From NCBI RefSeq assembly GCF_001718695.1, contig NZ_CP013421.1:124001-188000 (forward strand): a DNA stretch of 64,000 nucleotides, given 5' to 3'. The position numbers and the translations under genes are program-made. The DNA is from Burkholderia ubonensis. Its GTDB lineage: Bacteria > Pseudomonadota > Gammaproteobacteria > Burkholderiales > Burkholderiaceae. A model generated the notes under the pieces. The model was not told where the DNA came from. It ran no database searches and worked only from the letters and a program-made list of their open reading frames with translations. Within the stretch, counting starts at the first letter, position 1; each line of letters opens with the position of its first letter. Of this stretch, positions 27,447 through 37,120 are shown one piece after another.

Positions 27447-29140
27447 TCGCGCTGCACGACCTCCTGTCCGCCGATGCCGACGCCGATGCACGCACGGTCG
27501 TCTGCCGCGACGGCGACGCGCGCATCACGCTGGCCGAGCTTCGCGCCCGCGCGGACGCGATCGCGCGCGTGGTCGAGTCGTCGGGCGCGCGCCGCGTCGC
27601 GATCTCCACCGACGATCCCTACGAATTCGCCTGCGCTTTGTTCGCCGTCGCGGCGACGGGATGCGAAGCGGTGATCCCGGCGAGCGCGGCGCCCGGTTAT
27701 CTCCGCGATCTCGCGCATGCCTACGACATGCTGCTCGACGACGACGCACTTGCGGCATGCGCGCCCGGCCGCGCGGAGCACGGCGCGCCGGTTCCGTCGC
27801 GCGCGATCGACGCGGATGCCGCGATCACGCTGTACACGTCGGGCAGCAGCGGCCAGGCGAAGGCGCTGCGCAAGTCGCTCGCCCAGTTCGACGCGGAAGT
27901 GCGCACCCTGCAGCGGGAGTGGGCCGAGCGGGTCGGCACGGCGGTGACGCTGTCGAGCGTCCCGCATCACCACATCTACGGGCTGCTGTTCAGGATCATG
28001 TGGCCGCTGGCGGCGGGCCGCGCGTTCGACCGCGCGCTGTCGCTCGACCCGCAGCAGCTGCAGCGGCGGCTGGCCGCATACGGCGACGGCATCGTGGTGT
28101 CGACGCCGTCGCATTTGATGCGCTGGCCCGCGCTGCCGGGATTCCCGATGCCGGGCATCGCGCCGCGCGTGTTCTTTTCGTCGGGCGGCCCGTTGCCGGC
28201 CGACGCGGCGTCGGCGTACGCAGCGGCGTTCGGCGCCGCGCCGCTCGAGATCTTCGGCAGCACCGAGACGGGCGGCATCGCATGGCGGCGCCAGGACCGC
28301 ACGCAGGCATGGCAGCCGATGACGGGCATCGACGTGCGTTGCGACGACGACGGCGCATTGTGCGTTCGCTCCGCGCATCTCGGCCACGACCGGTGGCACC
28401 GCACCGACGATGCGGCGCGCTTCGACGCGCATGGCCGCTTCGAGTTGACGGGCCGCCGCGATCGCGTGGTCAAGCTCGACGGCAAGCGCGTGTCGCTGCC
28501 CGAGCTCGAGGCGCGGCTGCTCGCGCACGCCTACGTCGCGCAGGCGGCGGCCGTGGTGGTCGACGGCGCGACGCGCGCGCACGTCGGCGTCGTCGCGGTA
28601 TTGTCCGCGGCCGGGCGCGACGCGCTGGCCGCCGACGGACGGGTCGCCGTGGCGACCGCGTTGCGCCATGCGCTCGGCGCGTACTTCGACGCCGCCGCGT
28701 TGCCGCGGCACTGGCGTTTCCGGCGCGCGATGCCGTTCGACGCGCGCGGCAAGCTGCCGGCCGCGGCGATCGCCGCCGCGTTCGCGCCGACGCCGGAAGG
28801 CTTCGAGCTGCTCGCCGAACGGCATGACGACGACGGATGGCACTACGAACTGCGCGTGCCCGCCACGCTCGCGCACTTCGACGGCCATTTTCCGGGCATG
28901 CCGATCCTGCCCGGCGTCGTGCAGATCGATTGGGCGGCGCGTCTGGCCGCGCGCGAGCTGCCGGCCGTGCGCGAGCTGCGTTGCGTCGAGCATCTGAAAT
29001 TCAAGGCTCCGGTGCCGCCGGGCGCGGTGCTCGCGCTGCGCATCGCGCACGATCCGGCGCGCGGCTGCGTGAAGTTCGCGTTCCGGCGCGGCGAGCGCGA
29101 GTGCACGTCCGGCACGATCGTGTACGGAGCGAGCGCGTGA
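27443..29140 (+). CDS. apeH: Fused acyl-ACP synthetase and dehydratase (ApeH-ApeI)
   Basis: 565 residues. The first ~440 form an AMP-binding adenylation domain with LYTSGSSGQAKALRKSL (ATP loop), FGSTETGGIAWR and DDAARFDAHGRFELTGRRDRVVK; it should load the aryl starter onto the carrier protein. The last ~110 residues are a hot-dog dehydratase of the FabZ/ApeI kind, with HFPGMPILPGVVQIDW. In the Xenorhabdus system these are two proteins; here they are one reading frame with no break. It overlaps both neighbours. Confidence 0.87.
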   Translation: MIALHDLLSADADADARTVVCRDGDARITLAELRARADAIARVVESSGARRVAISTDDPYEFACALFAVAATGCEAVIPASAAPGYLRDLAHAYDMLLDDDALAACAPGRAEHGAPVPSRAIDADAAITLYTSGSSGQAKALRKSLAQFDAEVRTLQREWAERVGTAVTLSSVPHHHIYGLLFRIMWPLAAGRAFDRALSLDPQQLQRRLAAYGDGIVVSTPSHLMRWPALPGFPMPGIAPRVFFSSGGPLPADAASAYAAAFGAAPLEIFGSTETGGIAWRRQDRTQAWQPMTGIDVRCDDDGALCVRSAHLGHDRWHRTDDAARFDAHGRFELTGRRDRVVKLDGKRVSLPELEARLLAHAYVAQAAAVVVDGATRAHVGVVAVLSAAGRDALAADGRVAVATALRHALGAYFDAAALPRHWRFRRAMPFDARGKLPAAAIAAAFAPTPEGFELLAERHDDDGWHYELRVPATLAHFDGHFPGMPILPGVVQIDWAARLAARELPAVRELRCVEHLKFKAPVPPGAVLALRIAHDPARGCVKFAFRRGERECTSGTIVYGASA

Positions 29141-30846
29141 TGATCGACGTCTGCATCGTCATTCCGATCTACAACCATCGCGACGCGATCGGCGGGACGC
29201 TCGCGCGGCTCGCCGTGCACGGGCTGCCGATCATCGTGGTCGACGACGGCAGCGATGCGGCGACGCGGCAGACGCTCGCCGCACTCGCCGCGCAATACGC
29301 GGGATGCATGACGCTGTTGAGCCTGCCCGTCAACGGCGGCAAGGGGGCCGCCGTGATGGCCGGGCTGCGCGCGGCGCGCGCGCAAGGCCATACGCATGCG
29401 ATCCAGATCGACGCGGACGGCCAGCACGATGCCGCCGACGTGCCGGCGTTCGTCGCCGCCGCGCAGGCCGCGCCGGACGCGGTGATCCTCGGCCGTCCGC
29501 GCTTCGACCACAGCGTGCCGAAGGCGCGCTTGTACGGCCGCTACCTGACGCACGTCTGGGTCTGGATCGAGACGCTGTCGCTCGACATTCCCGACGCGAT
29601 GTGCGGGTTCCGGCTCTATCCGCTCGACGCCGTCTGCCGGCTGATCGATGCGGTGTCGATGCCGACCCGCATGGACTTCGACAGCGAGATCCTGGTGAGG
29701 CTTCACTGGCGCGGCCTCGCGTTCCGCACGATTCCGACGCGCGTCGTCTATCCGGCCGACGGCGTGTCGCATTTCGACGTGCTGTGGGACAACGTGCGCA
29801 TCAGCGCTAGCCATACGCGGCTGGTGGCCGGGATGCTGGTGCGCGCGCCGCTGCTCGTCGCACGCCGGCTCGTCGGGCGGCGCGGCGCCGCGCCGACGGC
29901 GCGCGCACGCGCATGGTGGCGCACGCCGGAGCGCGGCAGTCGCGCCGGCATGGCGTTGCTGGCGTGGAGCTGCCGCTGGTTCGGCACGCGCTTCACGTCG
30001 CTCTGGCTATACCCGATCGTCGGCTATTTCGTGCTGACGAATCGCACCGCACGCGCGGCGTCGCATACCTATATCGCCCGCCTGCGCGATGCAAATGCCG
30101 CGGCCGTACCGCAGCCCGGATGGCGCAGCGCATACCGGCACATGCTCGCGTTCGCGCAATCGGGATTCGACAAGTTCGTCGCGTGGTCCGGCCGGCTCGA
30201 TCGCCTCGCGGTGCGGTTCGACGATGCGGCGGCGTTCGACGCGCTCGCGGCGAGCGGACGCGGCGCGCTCGTGATCGGCGCGCATCTCGGCAACCTGGAG
30301 ATGACGCGGGCGCTGGCGTTGCGCGATGCGCACGCGAAAGTGACCGCGATCGTCTACACGAGCCACGCGAAGCGCTTCAACAGCATGCTCGCGCAGGCGA
30401 ACGCGGCGTTCGGCGAGCAGCTCGTCGAGGTGGCGGATTTCGGTCCCGACACCGCGATGATGATGCAGGCGCGCATCGACGCGGGCGAACTGCTCGTGAT
30501 CGTCGGCGACCGCGTGCCGCCGCACGACGCGGGCAAGACCGTCGACGCGCGCTTTCTCGACGAGCACGCGCCGTTCGCGCAGGGGCCGTACATCCTCGCG
30601 CACGCGCTCGGCTGCCCGGTCTATCTGTTCTTCTGCCTGAAGGAAGGGCGCGAATACCGTCTGTACTTCGAACCGTTCGCCGAACGCATCGAGCTGCCGC
30701 GCCGCGAACGGGCCGCGCAGGTCGCCGTCTGGGCGCAGCGCTATGCGGCGCGGCTCGAACACTATTGCCGCAAGGCGCCGTATCAATGGTTCAACTTCTT
30801 CGATTTCTGGGCGCGGCCCGATGGAGGGCCGCGTGGCCGAGCATGA
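29140..30846 (+). CDS. apeJ: Glycosyltransferase-acyltransferase fusion (ApeJ)
   Basis: 568 residues. Residues 1-230 are a GT-A family 2 glycosyltransferase: CIVIPIYNHRDAIGG, VVDDGSD, and the metal-binding QIDADGQHD. Residues about 300-568 are a LpxL/HtrB-type acyltransferase with its HX4E motif (HLGNLE) and VGDRVPPHD. It probably adds a sugar and a fatty acid to build the lipid anchor of the polyene. The ATG at 29140 overlaps the previous stop; a GTG one codon earlier is possible. Confidence 0.87.
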   Translation: MIDVCIVIPIYNHRDAIGGTLARLAVHGLPIIVVDDGSDAATRQTLAALAAQYAGCMTLLSLPVNGGKGAAVMAGLRAARAQGHTHAIQIDADGQHDAADVPAFVAAAQAAPDAVILGRPRFDHSVPKARLYGRYLTHVWVWIETLSLDIPDAMCGFRLYPLDAVCRLIDAVSMPTRMDFDSEILVRLHWRGLAFRTIPTRVVYPADGVSHFDVLWDNVRISASHTRLVAGMLVRAPLLVARRLVGRRGAAPTARARAWWRTPERGSRAGMALLAWSCRWFGTRFTSLWLYPIVGYFVLTNRTARAASHTYIARLRDANAAAVPQPGWRSAYRHMLAFAQSGFDKFVAWSGRLDRLAVRFDDAAAFDALAASGRGALVIGAHLGNLEMTRALALRDAHAKVTAIVYTSHAKRFNSMLAQANAAFGEQLVEVADFGPDTAMMMQARIDAGELLVIVGDRVPPHDAGKTVDARFLDEHAPFAQGPYILAHALGCPVYLFFCLKEGREYRLYFEPFAERIELPRRERAAQVAVWAQRYAARLEHYCRKAPYQWFNFFDFWARPDGGPRGRA

Positions 30847-30847
30847 G

Positions 30848-32443
30848 ATGAGCGACGTCGCGGCAAGCGCCGCGGGGGCAGCGGGCCGGGCGGCCGTCGT
30901 GGTCGGCGCACGGCATCTGACGATCGAGGACGTCGTCGCGATCGCGCGCGACGGGGCACCGCTTGCACTGAACGCGGCGCCCGCCTGGCGCGCGCGCATC
31001 GAGCGCGGCGCGGCGTGGTTGCGCGACCATCTCGCGAACGGCGGGACCGTCTACGGCGTGACGACCGGGTATGGCGACGCATGCGTCGTCGACGTGCCCG
31101 CGGCACTCGTCGACGCGCTGCCGCTGCAACTGACGCGCTATCACGGCTGCGGGATGGGCGCGTGGTTCGATGCGCAGCAGACGCTCGCGATCGTCGCCGC
31201 GCGGCTCAATTCGCTCGCCTACGGTTACTCCGGCGTGCGCCTGATGCTGCTCGAGCGCCTGGCCGACCTGGTGAATTACCGGATCCTGCCGCGCATTCCG
31301 TCGGAAGGGTCGGTCGGCGCGAGCGGCGACCTGACGCCGCTGTCGTACGTCGCCGCCGCGCTGGCCGGCGAACGCACGGTGATCCACGACGGCGGCGAGC
31401 GCGACGCGCGGGCCGTATGGCGCACGCTCGGCCGCGAGCCGCTGACGCTCGCGCCGAAGGAAGGGCTCGCGCTGATGAACGGCACCGCCGTGATGACGGG
31501 CCTCGCGTGTCTCGCGTTCGCGCGGGCCGACTACCTGACGCGGATCGCCGCGCGCCTCACAGCGCTGACGACCGTCGCGCTCGACGGGCGCGCGGCCCAT
31601 TTCGACGCGCTGCTGTTCGACGCGAAGCCGCACGCCGGGCAGGCCGAAGCGGCCGCGTGGATTCGCGCGGATCTCGCGGGACGCGACGAATCGCCCACCC
31701 GCCGGCTGCAGGATCGCTACTCGGTGCGCTGCGCGCCGCACGTGATCGGCGTCGTGCGCGACGCGCTGAGCTGGGTGCGCCGCGACGTCGAGAACGAGCT
31801 CAACAGCGCGAACGACAATCCGCTGGTCGATCCGGACGACGGCCGCGTGCTGCACGGCGGCAACTTCTATGGCGGGCACATTGCGTTCGCGATGGATGCG
31901 CTGAAGACCGCGGTCGCGAATCTCGCGGACCTGATGGACCGCCAGCTCGCACTGCTCGTCGACGACAAGTTCAGCAACGGCCTGCCGCGCAACCTGACGG
32001 GCGCGGCGCCGGATCGCGCGCCGATCAACCACGGCTTCAAGGCCGTGCAGATCTCCGCGTCGGCGTGGACCGCGGAAGCGCTCAAGCACACGATGCCGGC
32101 GAGCGTGTTCTCGCGCTCGACCGAGTCGCACAACCAGGACAAGGTCAGCATGGGCACGATCGCCGCACGCGACTGCCTGCGCGTGCTGGAGCTGACCGAG
32201 CAGGTCGCGGCCGCGCACGTGCTCGCGACCGTCCAGGCAGTGCGCCTGCGGATGCGGGAGGTTGCCGGCACGCATCTGTCGGCGCCGTTGCGCGCGTTCG
32301 TCGACGACGTGAACCGGGGCTCGCCGCTCGTCGTCGAAGACCGGCCGCTCGAAGCCGAGCTGCGCGCGCTGACCGCGCGGCTCGCCGCGTGCGACGCGAT
32401 CGGCGCATCGCGCGAGAGCATCGGGCAGGAGGAGGCGGCATGA
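30848..32443 (+). CDS. Aromatic amino acid (His/Tyr) ammonia-lyase
   Basis: 531 residues. The MIO prosthetic group forms from Ala-Ser-Gly in GSVGASGDLTPLSY near residue 160; also seen are VYGVTTGYGD and the C-terminal HNQDKVSMGT. In APE clusters this enzyme is thought to deaminate tyrosine to 4-coumarate, the aryl starter. The selectivity loop reads TRYHGCGMG, which matches neither the classic HAL nor the classic TAL pattern, so substrate is uncertain. An alternative in-frame start at 30821 would overlap apeJ more. Confidence 0.88.
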   Translation: MSDVAASAAGAAGRAAVVVGARHLTIEDVVAIARDGAPLALNAAPAWRARIERGAAWLRDHLANGGTVYGVTTGYGDACVVDVPAALVDALPLQLTRYHGCGMGAWFDAQQTLAIVAARLNSLAYGYSGVRLMLLERLADLVNYRILPRIPSEGSVGASGDLTPLSYVAAALAGERTVIHDGGERDARAVWRTLGREPLTLAPKEGLALMNGTAVMTGLACLAFARADYLTRIAARLTALTTVALDGRAAHFDALLFDAKPHAGQAEAAAWIRADLAGRDESPTRRLQDRYSVRCAPHVIGVVRDALSWVRRDVENELNSANDNPLVDPDDGRVLHGGNFYGGHIAFAMDALKTAVANLADLMDRQLALLVDDKFSNGLPRNLTGAAPDRAPINHGFKAVQISASAWTAEALKHTMPASVFSRSTESHNQDKVSMGTIAARDCLRVLELTEQVAAAHVLATVQAVRLRMREVAGTHLSAPLRAFVDDVNRGSPLVVEDRPLEAELRALTARLAACDAIGASRESIGQEEAA

Positions 32444-32868
32444 ACGAAGCTCGTCCGGCGCTGACCGCGACGGCACGCGTCGAAGTGCCGTTCCACGACG
32501 TCGACGCGATGAACGTCTGCTGGCACGGCCATTACCTGAAGTATTTCGAAGCCGGACGCGCGGCGCTGCTGCGCGCGATCGACTACGACTATCCGGCGAT
32601 GCAGGCGTCCGGCTATCTGTGGCCGGTCGTCGAAGCGCACCTGAAGTACGTGCGGCCCGCAGTCTATGGCCAGCGCGTCGATGTGCGCGCGACGCTGCTC
32701 GAATTCGAGAACCGGCTGAAGATCGGTTATGAAATCGTCGATGCCGTGTCCGGCGAGCGTTTGACGAAGGGGTATACGGTGCAACTGGCCATCGACGCGA
32801 CGACGCGCGAACTGCAGTTCGTGTCGCCGGCGGCGCTGATCGAACGGGTGCGTGCGCAATGGGCCTGA
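32440..32868 (+). CDS. apeK: 4HBT-type thioesterase (ApeK)
   Basis: 142 residues, hot-dog fold. Active-site region FHDVDAMNVCWHGHYLKYFE carries the Asp and His-x-x-x-Tyr layout of 4-hydroxybenzoyl-CoA thioesterase relatives. It probably releases or edits acyl chains on the carrier proteins. It overlaps both neighbouring genes. Confidence 0.87.
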   Translation: MNEARPALTATARVEVPFHDVDAMNVCWHGHYLKYFEAGRAALLRAIDYDYPAMQASGYLWPVVEAHLKYVRPAVYGQRVDVRATLLEFENRLKIGYEIVDAVSGERLTKGYTVQLAIDATTRELQFVSPAALIERVRAQWA

Positions 32869-33527
32869 TGCTGCGCAACGGACGGCTCGTGACGATGTTC
32901 GCGGCCGCATGCCTGACGCTGGCCGGCGGCGCAGCCGTAGCCGCGCCGGCGTCGAGCGCGGCGGCGCAATCCGCGGATGCCGCACTCGTGTCGAACATCG
33001 CCGCGCGGCTTGCGCGGGTCGGTGCGATCCGCGCGGAGTTTCGGCAGACCCAGACGCTCGCGGCGATGAAGCAGCCGCTCGTCAGCACGGGATCGATGCT
33101 GTTCGACCGCGCGTCCGGCGTCGTCTGGCGGATCGATACGCCGTACAAGGCGACCTACGTGATCACCGACGGCGGCATGCGCGAGGTGGGTGCGGACGGA
33201 CGGCTCGTCGCGGCGGGCGGGAGCGGCCGCGGCGTCGCCCAGGTGTCGCGGATGATGCGCGACATGCTCGGCGGCGACCTGTCGGCGCTCTATGCGCAGT
33301 TCGACGTCGACGCGACCGGCACGCGCGAGCGCTGGCGGATGACGCTGCGGCCGAACCAGCCGCAGCTCGCGCAGGCGATCCGCGTGCTCGAGATGAGCGG
33401 CGGCGCGTATCTGGGCGCGCTCGGCATGACGTTCGCGAACGGCAACGCGAGCGTGCTGGAGTTTGCGCGGCCGACGCCGGTGGACGCGCCGGCGCCGGCC
33501 GAGCGCGCGTGGCTCGGAGCGCGCTGA
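32859..33527 (+). CDS. apeL: LolA-like outer-membrane lipoprotein carrier homologue (ApeL)
   Basis: 222 residues. A Sec signal peptide (LVTMFAAACLTLAGGAAVAA) precedes a LolA-like domain: VGAIRAEFRQTQTLAAMKQPL, then GSMLFDRASGVVWRIDTPYKATYVITDGGM. LolA proteins carry lipids across the periplasm; in APE clusters this one likely moves the polyene lipid to the outer membrane. It overlaps the next gene by 1 bp. Confidence 0.85.
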   Translation: MGLMLRNGRLVTMFAAACLTLAGGAAVAAPASSAAAQSADAALVSNIAARLARVGAIRAEFRQTQTLAAMKQPLVSTGSMLFDRASGVVWRIDTPYKATYVITDGGMREVGADGRLVAAGGSGRGVAQVSRMMRDMLGGDLSALYAQFDVDATGTRERWRMTLRPNQPQLAQAIRVLEMSGGAYLGALGMTFANGNASVLEFARPTPVDAPAPAERAWLGAR

Positions 33528-35935
33528 TGAGCACGACGCGCGACGTGAGCGGCGGCGCACCTGCACGCGCGCGACGGCGCTTGCTGTGCGGCGCGTGGCT
33601 GCTCGTCACGCTGGCTGCCGCGGCGATCATCCTGTGGCGCTTCACCGGAGCGTCGCCGCTGCAGACGAACCTGCTGGCGCTGTTGCCCGCGACCGAGGCG
33701 AATCCGGTTGCCGAGCAGGCGGTCGACCGGTTGTCGGCGGCGCTCGGCGAGCGCACCGTCTATCTCGTGACCGACCGCGACGCGGCGCGCGCGAAGGCCG
33801 CCGCGAAGCAGTTCGGCGCGCTGCTCGCGAAGAGCGGCGCGTTTCGCTCGGTCACGGTCGAGGTGCCGCCGTTCGATCCGTCGCAGATCGCGGCGACCTA
33901 CCTGCCGGCCCGCTTCGGCTTGCTGACGGATGCCGACCGCGCGTCGCTCGAGCGCGGCGACGCCGCGCTCGCCGATGCACTGACGCGGCGGCTCTACAGC
34001 CCGCCCGTCGACGGCCTGCCGACCGCCGTGTCGGACGATCCGTTCGGCTGGCTCCAGCACTGGCTCGGCGCGCTGCCGCTGGCGGCGTCGGATCTGTCGA
34101 TGGAAGACGGCATGCTGGTCTCGCATCGCGACGGCGCGACGAGCGTGCTGGTGATGACGTCGCTGCCGGGGTCGGCCTATGAATCGACGGTGCAGCACGC
34201 GGTACGCGTCGCGACGGACGCTGCGCAACGTGCGCTCGCGGCCGACTTCGCCGGCGTTCGCGTCGACCGCGCCGGCGCCGTGTTCTATGCGCAGGCCGCG
34301 CGCGCGAGCGCGGAGCGCGACGTGCACGTGATCGGCGCGGTGTCGCTGGGCGGCATCGCGCTGCTGCTGCTGAGCGTGTTCCGCACGCCGCGCCTGCTGG
34401 TGCTCGCGTTCGCGTCGACCGCGTTCGGCATCGTCTGCGCGCTCGCGGCCACGCTTGCCGTGTTCGGCAAGCTGCATCTGCTGACGCTGGTGTTCGGCGT
34501 GAGCCTGATCGGCGAGGCGGTCGATTACTCGATCCAGTACTTCGTCGTGTACCTGTCGTCGGGCGCGCAATGGGATGCGCGACGCGGCGCGGCCGCCGTG
34601 CGGCCGGCGCTCGCCGTCGCGCTGGCGACGAGCCTGCTCGGCTACGCGATCCTGACGTGGGTGCCGTTCCCGGCGCTGAAGCAGATCGCGTGCTTCGCGA
34701 TCGTCGGCATCGCGGCGGCGTTCGCGGCGGTGACGGGCTTCCTGCCGCTGATGCTGACCCGGCCGCCGCGGCGCGTGCCGGCGCGCGTGTTCGCGAACGC
34801 GGCCCGCTTGCTGAGCGGCTGGCAGTCGCTGCTGGCCGGCCGGCGCGCGGTGGCCGTCGCCGTGCTGGTGGCGCTGGTCGCCATCCCGGGCTGGGCGCTG
34901 TTGAAAAGCGACGACGACGTTCATCTGCTGATTCAGCGCGACGCGGACCTCGCGCGGCAGGAAAGCAGCATTCGTGCGGCGGTGGGCCTCGCGAACACCG
35001 CCCAATTCTTCGTCGTTCAGGGCGCGTCCGACGAACAGGTGCTCGAGCGATCGGAGGCGCTGATCGGCGCGCTGGATGCGCAACGCGTCGGCCGCGTGCA
35101 GTCGCTCGCGACGTTCGTGCCGTCGGCGAAGCGGCAGGCGCGCGACCGTGCGGTGCTCGCCACGCAGGTATTCGCCGATAGGGCTGCGTTGCGCGCGACG
35201 CTCGCGCACGCGGGCTTTCGCGACGAGGTCGCCGACGCGTGGCTGCGCGCGTTCTCCGCCGACGCCGCGGCGACGCTGTCGGTCGACAGCTGGCTGGCCG
35301 CGCGCTGGTCGGCGCCGTTCCGGCATCTGTGGCTCGGTCGAATCGACGGCGGCGCCGGCCCGGTCAGCGCGGCGCTCGCGATTCCCGAGCGCGTCGATGC
35401 GGCGAACGTCGCGACGTTCGCGGCCGTCGCGCGCACGTTGCCGGGCGTGTCGTGGGTCGACAAGGCGGCGGGCGTGTCGAAGCTGTTCGGCGCGTACCGA
35501 ATCGACAGCGGCTGGTGGCTGGGCGGCGCGCTCGTCGTGGTCGCCGCGCTGCTGATGTGGCGCTACGGCGTGCGCGGCGGGATCGCGACGACGCTGCCGA
35601 TCGTGCTCGCGATCGGCCTGACGCTGGCGGTATTCGGTTATCTGCGCATCCCCCTCACGTTGTTCAACTGGCTCGCGCTGATGCTCGTGCTCGGCGTCGG
35701 CGCGAACTATGCGGTCTTCCTGCGCGAAGGCTGCATCCGGGAAGCCGCGAACCTGGGCGCGGTGTGGACCGGCGTGCTGCTCTCCGCCGCGACGACGCTG
35801 CTGTCGTTCGGCATGCTGGGCGCGAGCGCGATGCCCGCGCTGCGCGGCTTCGGCACGACCCTCGCGATGGGGATCGTGTTCTCGGTGCTGTTCGCGCCGC
35901 TCGCCACGCCATCTGGCCAGGAGCGCCGCGCATGA
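33527..35935 (+). CDS. apeM: MMPL/RND-type lipid exporter (ApeM)
   Basis: 802 residues with the two-repeat plan of MMPL transporters: one N-terminal span (LLVTLAAAAIILW), a periplasmic loop, a five-helix bundle (starting near VIGAVSLGGIALLLLSV), a second single span, a second loop and a second bundle. Polar residues typical of proton relay appear in SLIGEAVDYSIQYF. It is the likely exporter of the aryl-polyene lipid, with ApeL taking over in the periplasm. It overlaps apeO by 4 bp. Confidence 0.88.
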   Translation: MSTTRDVSGGAPARARRRLLCGAWLLVTLAAAAIILWRFTGASPLQTNLLALLPATEANPVAEQAVDRLSAALGERTVYLVTDRDAARAKAAAKQFGALLAKSGAFRSVTVEVPPFDPSQIAATYLPARFGLLTDADRASLERGDAALADALTRRLYSPPVDGLPTAVSDDPFGWLQHWLGALPLAASDLSMEDGMLVSHRDGATSVLVMTSLPGSAYESTVQHAVRVATDAAQRALAADFAGVRVDRAGAVFYAQAARASAERDVHVIGAVSLGGIALLLLSVFRTPRLLVLAFASTAFGIVCALAATLAVFGKLHLLTLVFGVSLIGEAVDYSIQYFVVYLSSGAQWDARRGAAAVRPALAVALATSLLGYAILTWVPFPALKQIACFAIVGIAAAFAAVTGFLPLMLTRPPRRVPARVFANAARLLSGWQSLLAGRRAVAVAVLVALVAIPGWALLKSDDDVHLLIQRDADLARQESSIRAAVGLANTAQFFVVQGASDEQVLERSEALIGALDAQRVGRVQSLATFVPSAKRQARDRAVLATQVFADRAALRATLAHAGFRDEVADAWLRAFSADAAATLSVDSWLAARWSAPFRHLWLGRIDGGAGPVSAALAIPERVDAANVATFAAVARTLPGVSWVDKAAGVSKLFGAYRIDSGWWLGGALVVVAALLMWRYGVRGGIATTLPIVLAIGLTLAVFGYLRIPLTLFNWLALMLVLGVGANYAVFLREGCIREAANLGAVWTGVLLSAATTLLSFGMLGASAMPALRGFGTTLAMGIVFSVLFAPLATPSGQERRA

Positions 35936-37119
35936 ATTCGACTCGTACGGCCGTCTACCTGTCGGCGCCCGGCATGATCAACGCGCTCGGCGCCACGACC
36001 GACGCGATCGTCGACGCCCTGGGCCGCGGGGTCGCGCCCGGGATGGCGCCGCGCGCCGATGCGCCGGCCGGCGGCTGGGTCGGGCGCGTGACCGCACCGC
36101 TCGAGTGCGCGCCGCCGGCCGCGCTTGCGCACTTCGATTGCCGCAACAACCGGCTGCTGCTGGCCGCGCTCGCGCAGATCGCGCCGGCCGTCGACGCAGC
36201 CGTGGCGCGCTACGGGCCGCGCCGCATCGGCGTCGTGATCGGCACGAGCACGTCCGGCATCCGCGCGGCCGAGGAGGCGTTCGCGCAGCGCGCCGCGTCG
36301 GGTGCGATGCCGCCGGCGTTCGATTACCGGCAGATGGAAATCGGCACGGCCGCGCCGTTCGTGCGCGCGGCGCTCGGCGTCGCCGGGCCGGCGTACACGC
36401 TGTCGACCGCGTGCACGTCGAGCGCGAAGGCGTTCGCGGCCGCGCGCCGGCTGCTGCGCCTGCGCCTGTGCGACGCGGTCGTCGTCGGCGGCGCGGATTC
36501 GCTGTGCGCGCTGACGATGCAGGGCTTCGCGTCGCTCGAGTCGGTCAGCCCCGCGCGCACGAACCCGATGAGCGCCAATCGCTGCGGGATCAACATCGGC
36601 GAAGGCGCGGCGGTGTTCGTGATGAGCCGCGACGACGGGGAGATCCGGCTGGCCGGCGTCGGCGAGTCGAGCGATGCGCATCACATCTCCGCGCCGGACC
36701 CGGAGGGGCGCGGCGCGGAGGACGCGCTGCGGCAGGCGCTCGCGGACGCGGGCGTGAGTCCGTCGGCGCTCGGCTACGTGAACCTGCACGCGACGGCGAC
36801 GCGCCTGAACGACGAGATGGAAGCGCGCGTGATGGCGCGCGTGTTTCCCGGCGGCGTGCCCGCGAGCGGCACGAAGCCGCTGACCGGACACATGCTCGGC
36901 GCGGCGGGCGCGACGGAGCTGGCGTTCGCGTGGCTGGCGCTCGCGCGCGGGACGCCGCTGCCGGTTCACGTGTGGGACGGCGTGCCGGACCCCGCGCTGC
37001 CGGCGCTGGATCTCGTGCAGGAAGAGCGCCGGCTTGCCGGCCACACCGGAAGCCAGTACGTGATGAGCAATTCGTTCGCATTCGGCGGCAGCAATGCCAG
37101 CCTGATCCTGGGGCGCTGA
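35932..37119 (+). CDS. apeO: Aryl-polyene beta-ketoacyl synthase (ApeO)
   Basis: 395 residues. The catalytic triad is present: Cys in STACTSSAKAF, His in NLHATATRLND and His in LTGHMLGAAGAT. By analogy it elongates the chain with ApeC as partner. C-terminal MSNSFAFGGSNASLIL is typical. The usual APE lipoprotein gene apeN (DUF3261) is missing between this gene and apeM. Confidence 0.9.
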   Translation: MNSTRTAVYLSAPGMINALGATTDAIVDALGRGVAPGMAPRADAPAGGWVGRVTAPLECAPPAALAHFDCRNNRLLLAALAQIAPAVDAAVARYGPRRIGVVIGTSTSGIRAAEEAFAQRAASGAMPPAFDYRQMEIGTAAPFVRAALGVAGPAYTLSTACTSSAKAFAAARRLLRLRLCDAVVVGGADSLCALTMQGFASLESVSPARTNPMSANRCGINIGEGAAVFVMSRDDGEIRLAGVGESSDAHHISAPDPEGRGAEDALRQALADAGVSPSALGYVNLHATATRLNDEMEARVMARVFPGGVPASGTKPLTGHMLGAAGATELAFAWLALARGTPLPVHVWDGVPDPALPALDLVQEERRLAGHTGSQYVMSNSFAFGGSNASLILGR

Positions 37120-37120
37120 C

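Noticed and set aside
33290..35326. Long minus-strand open frame opposite apeM
   Set aside because: Composition (Arg/Gln/His-rich) is typical of an antisense shadow in GC-rich DNA; apeM is a full MMPL protein.
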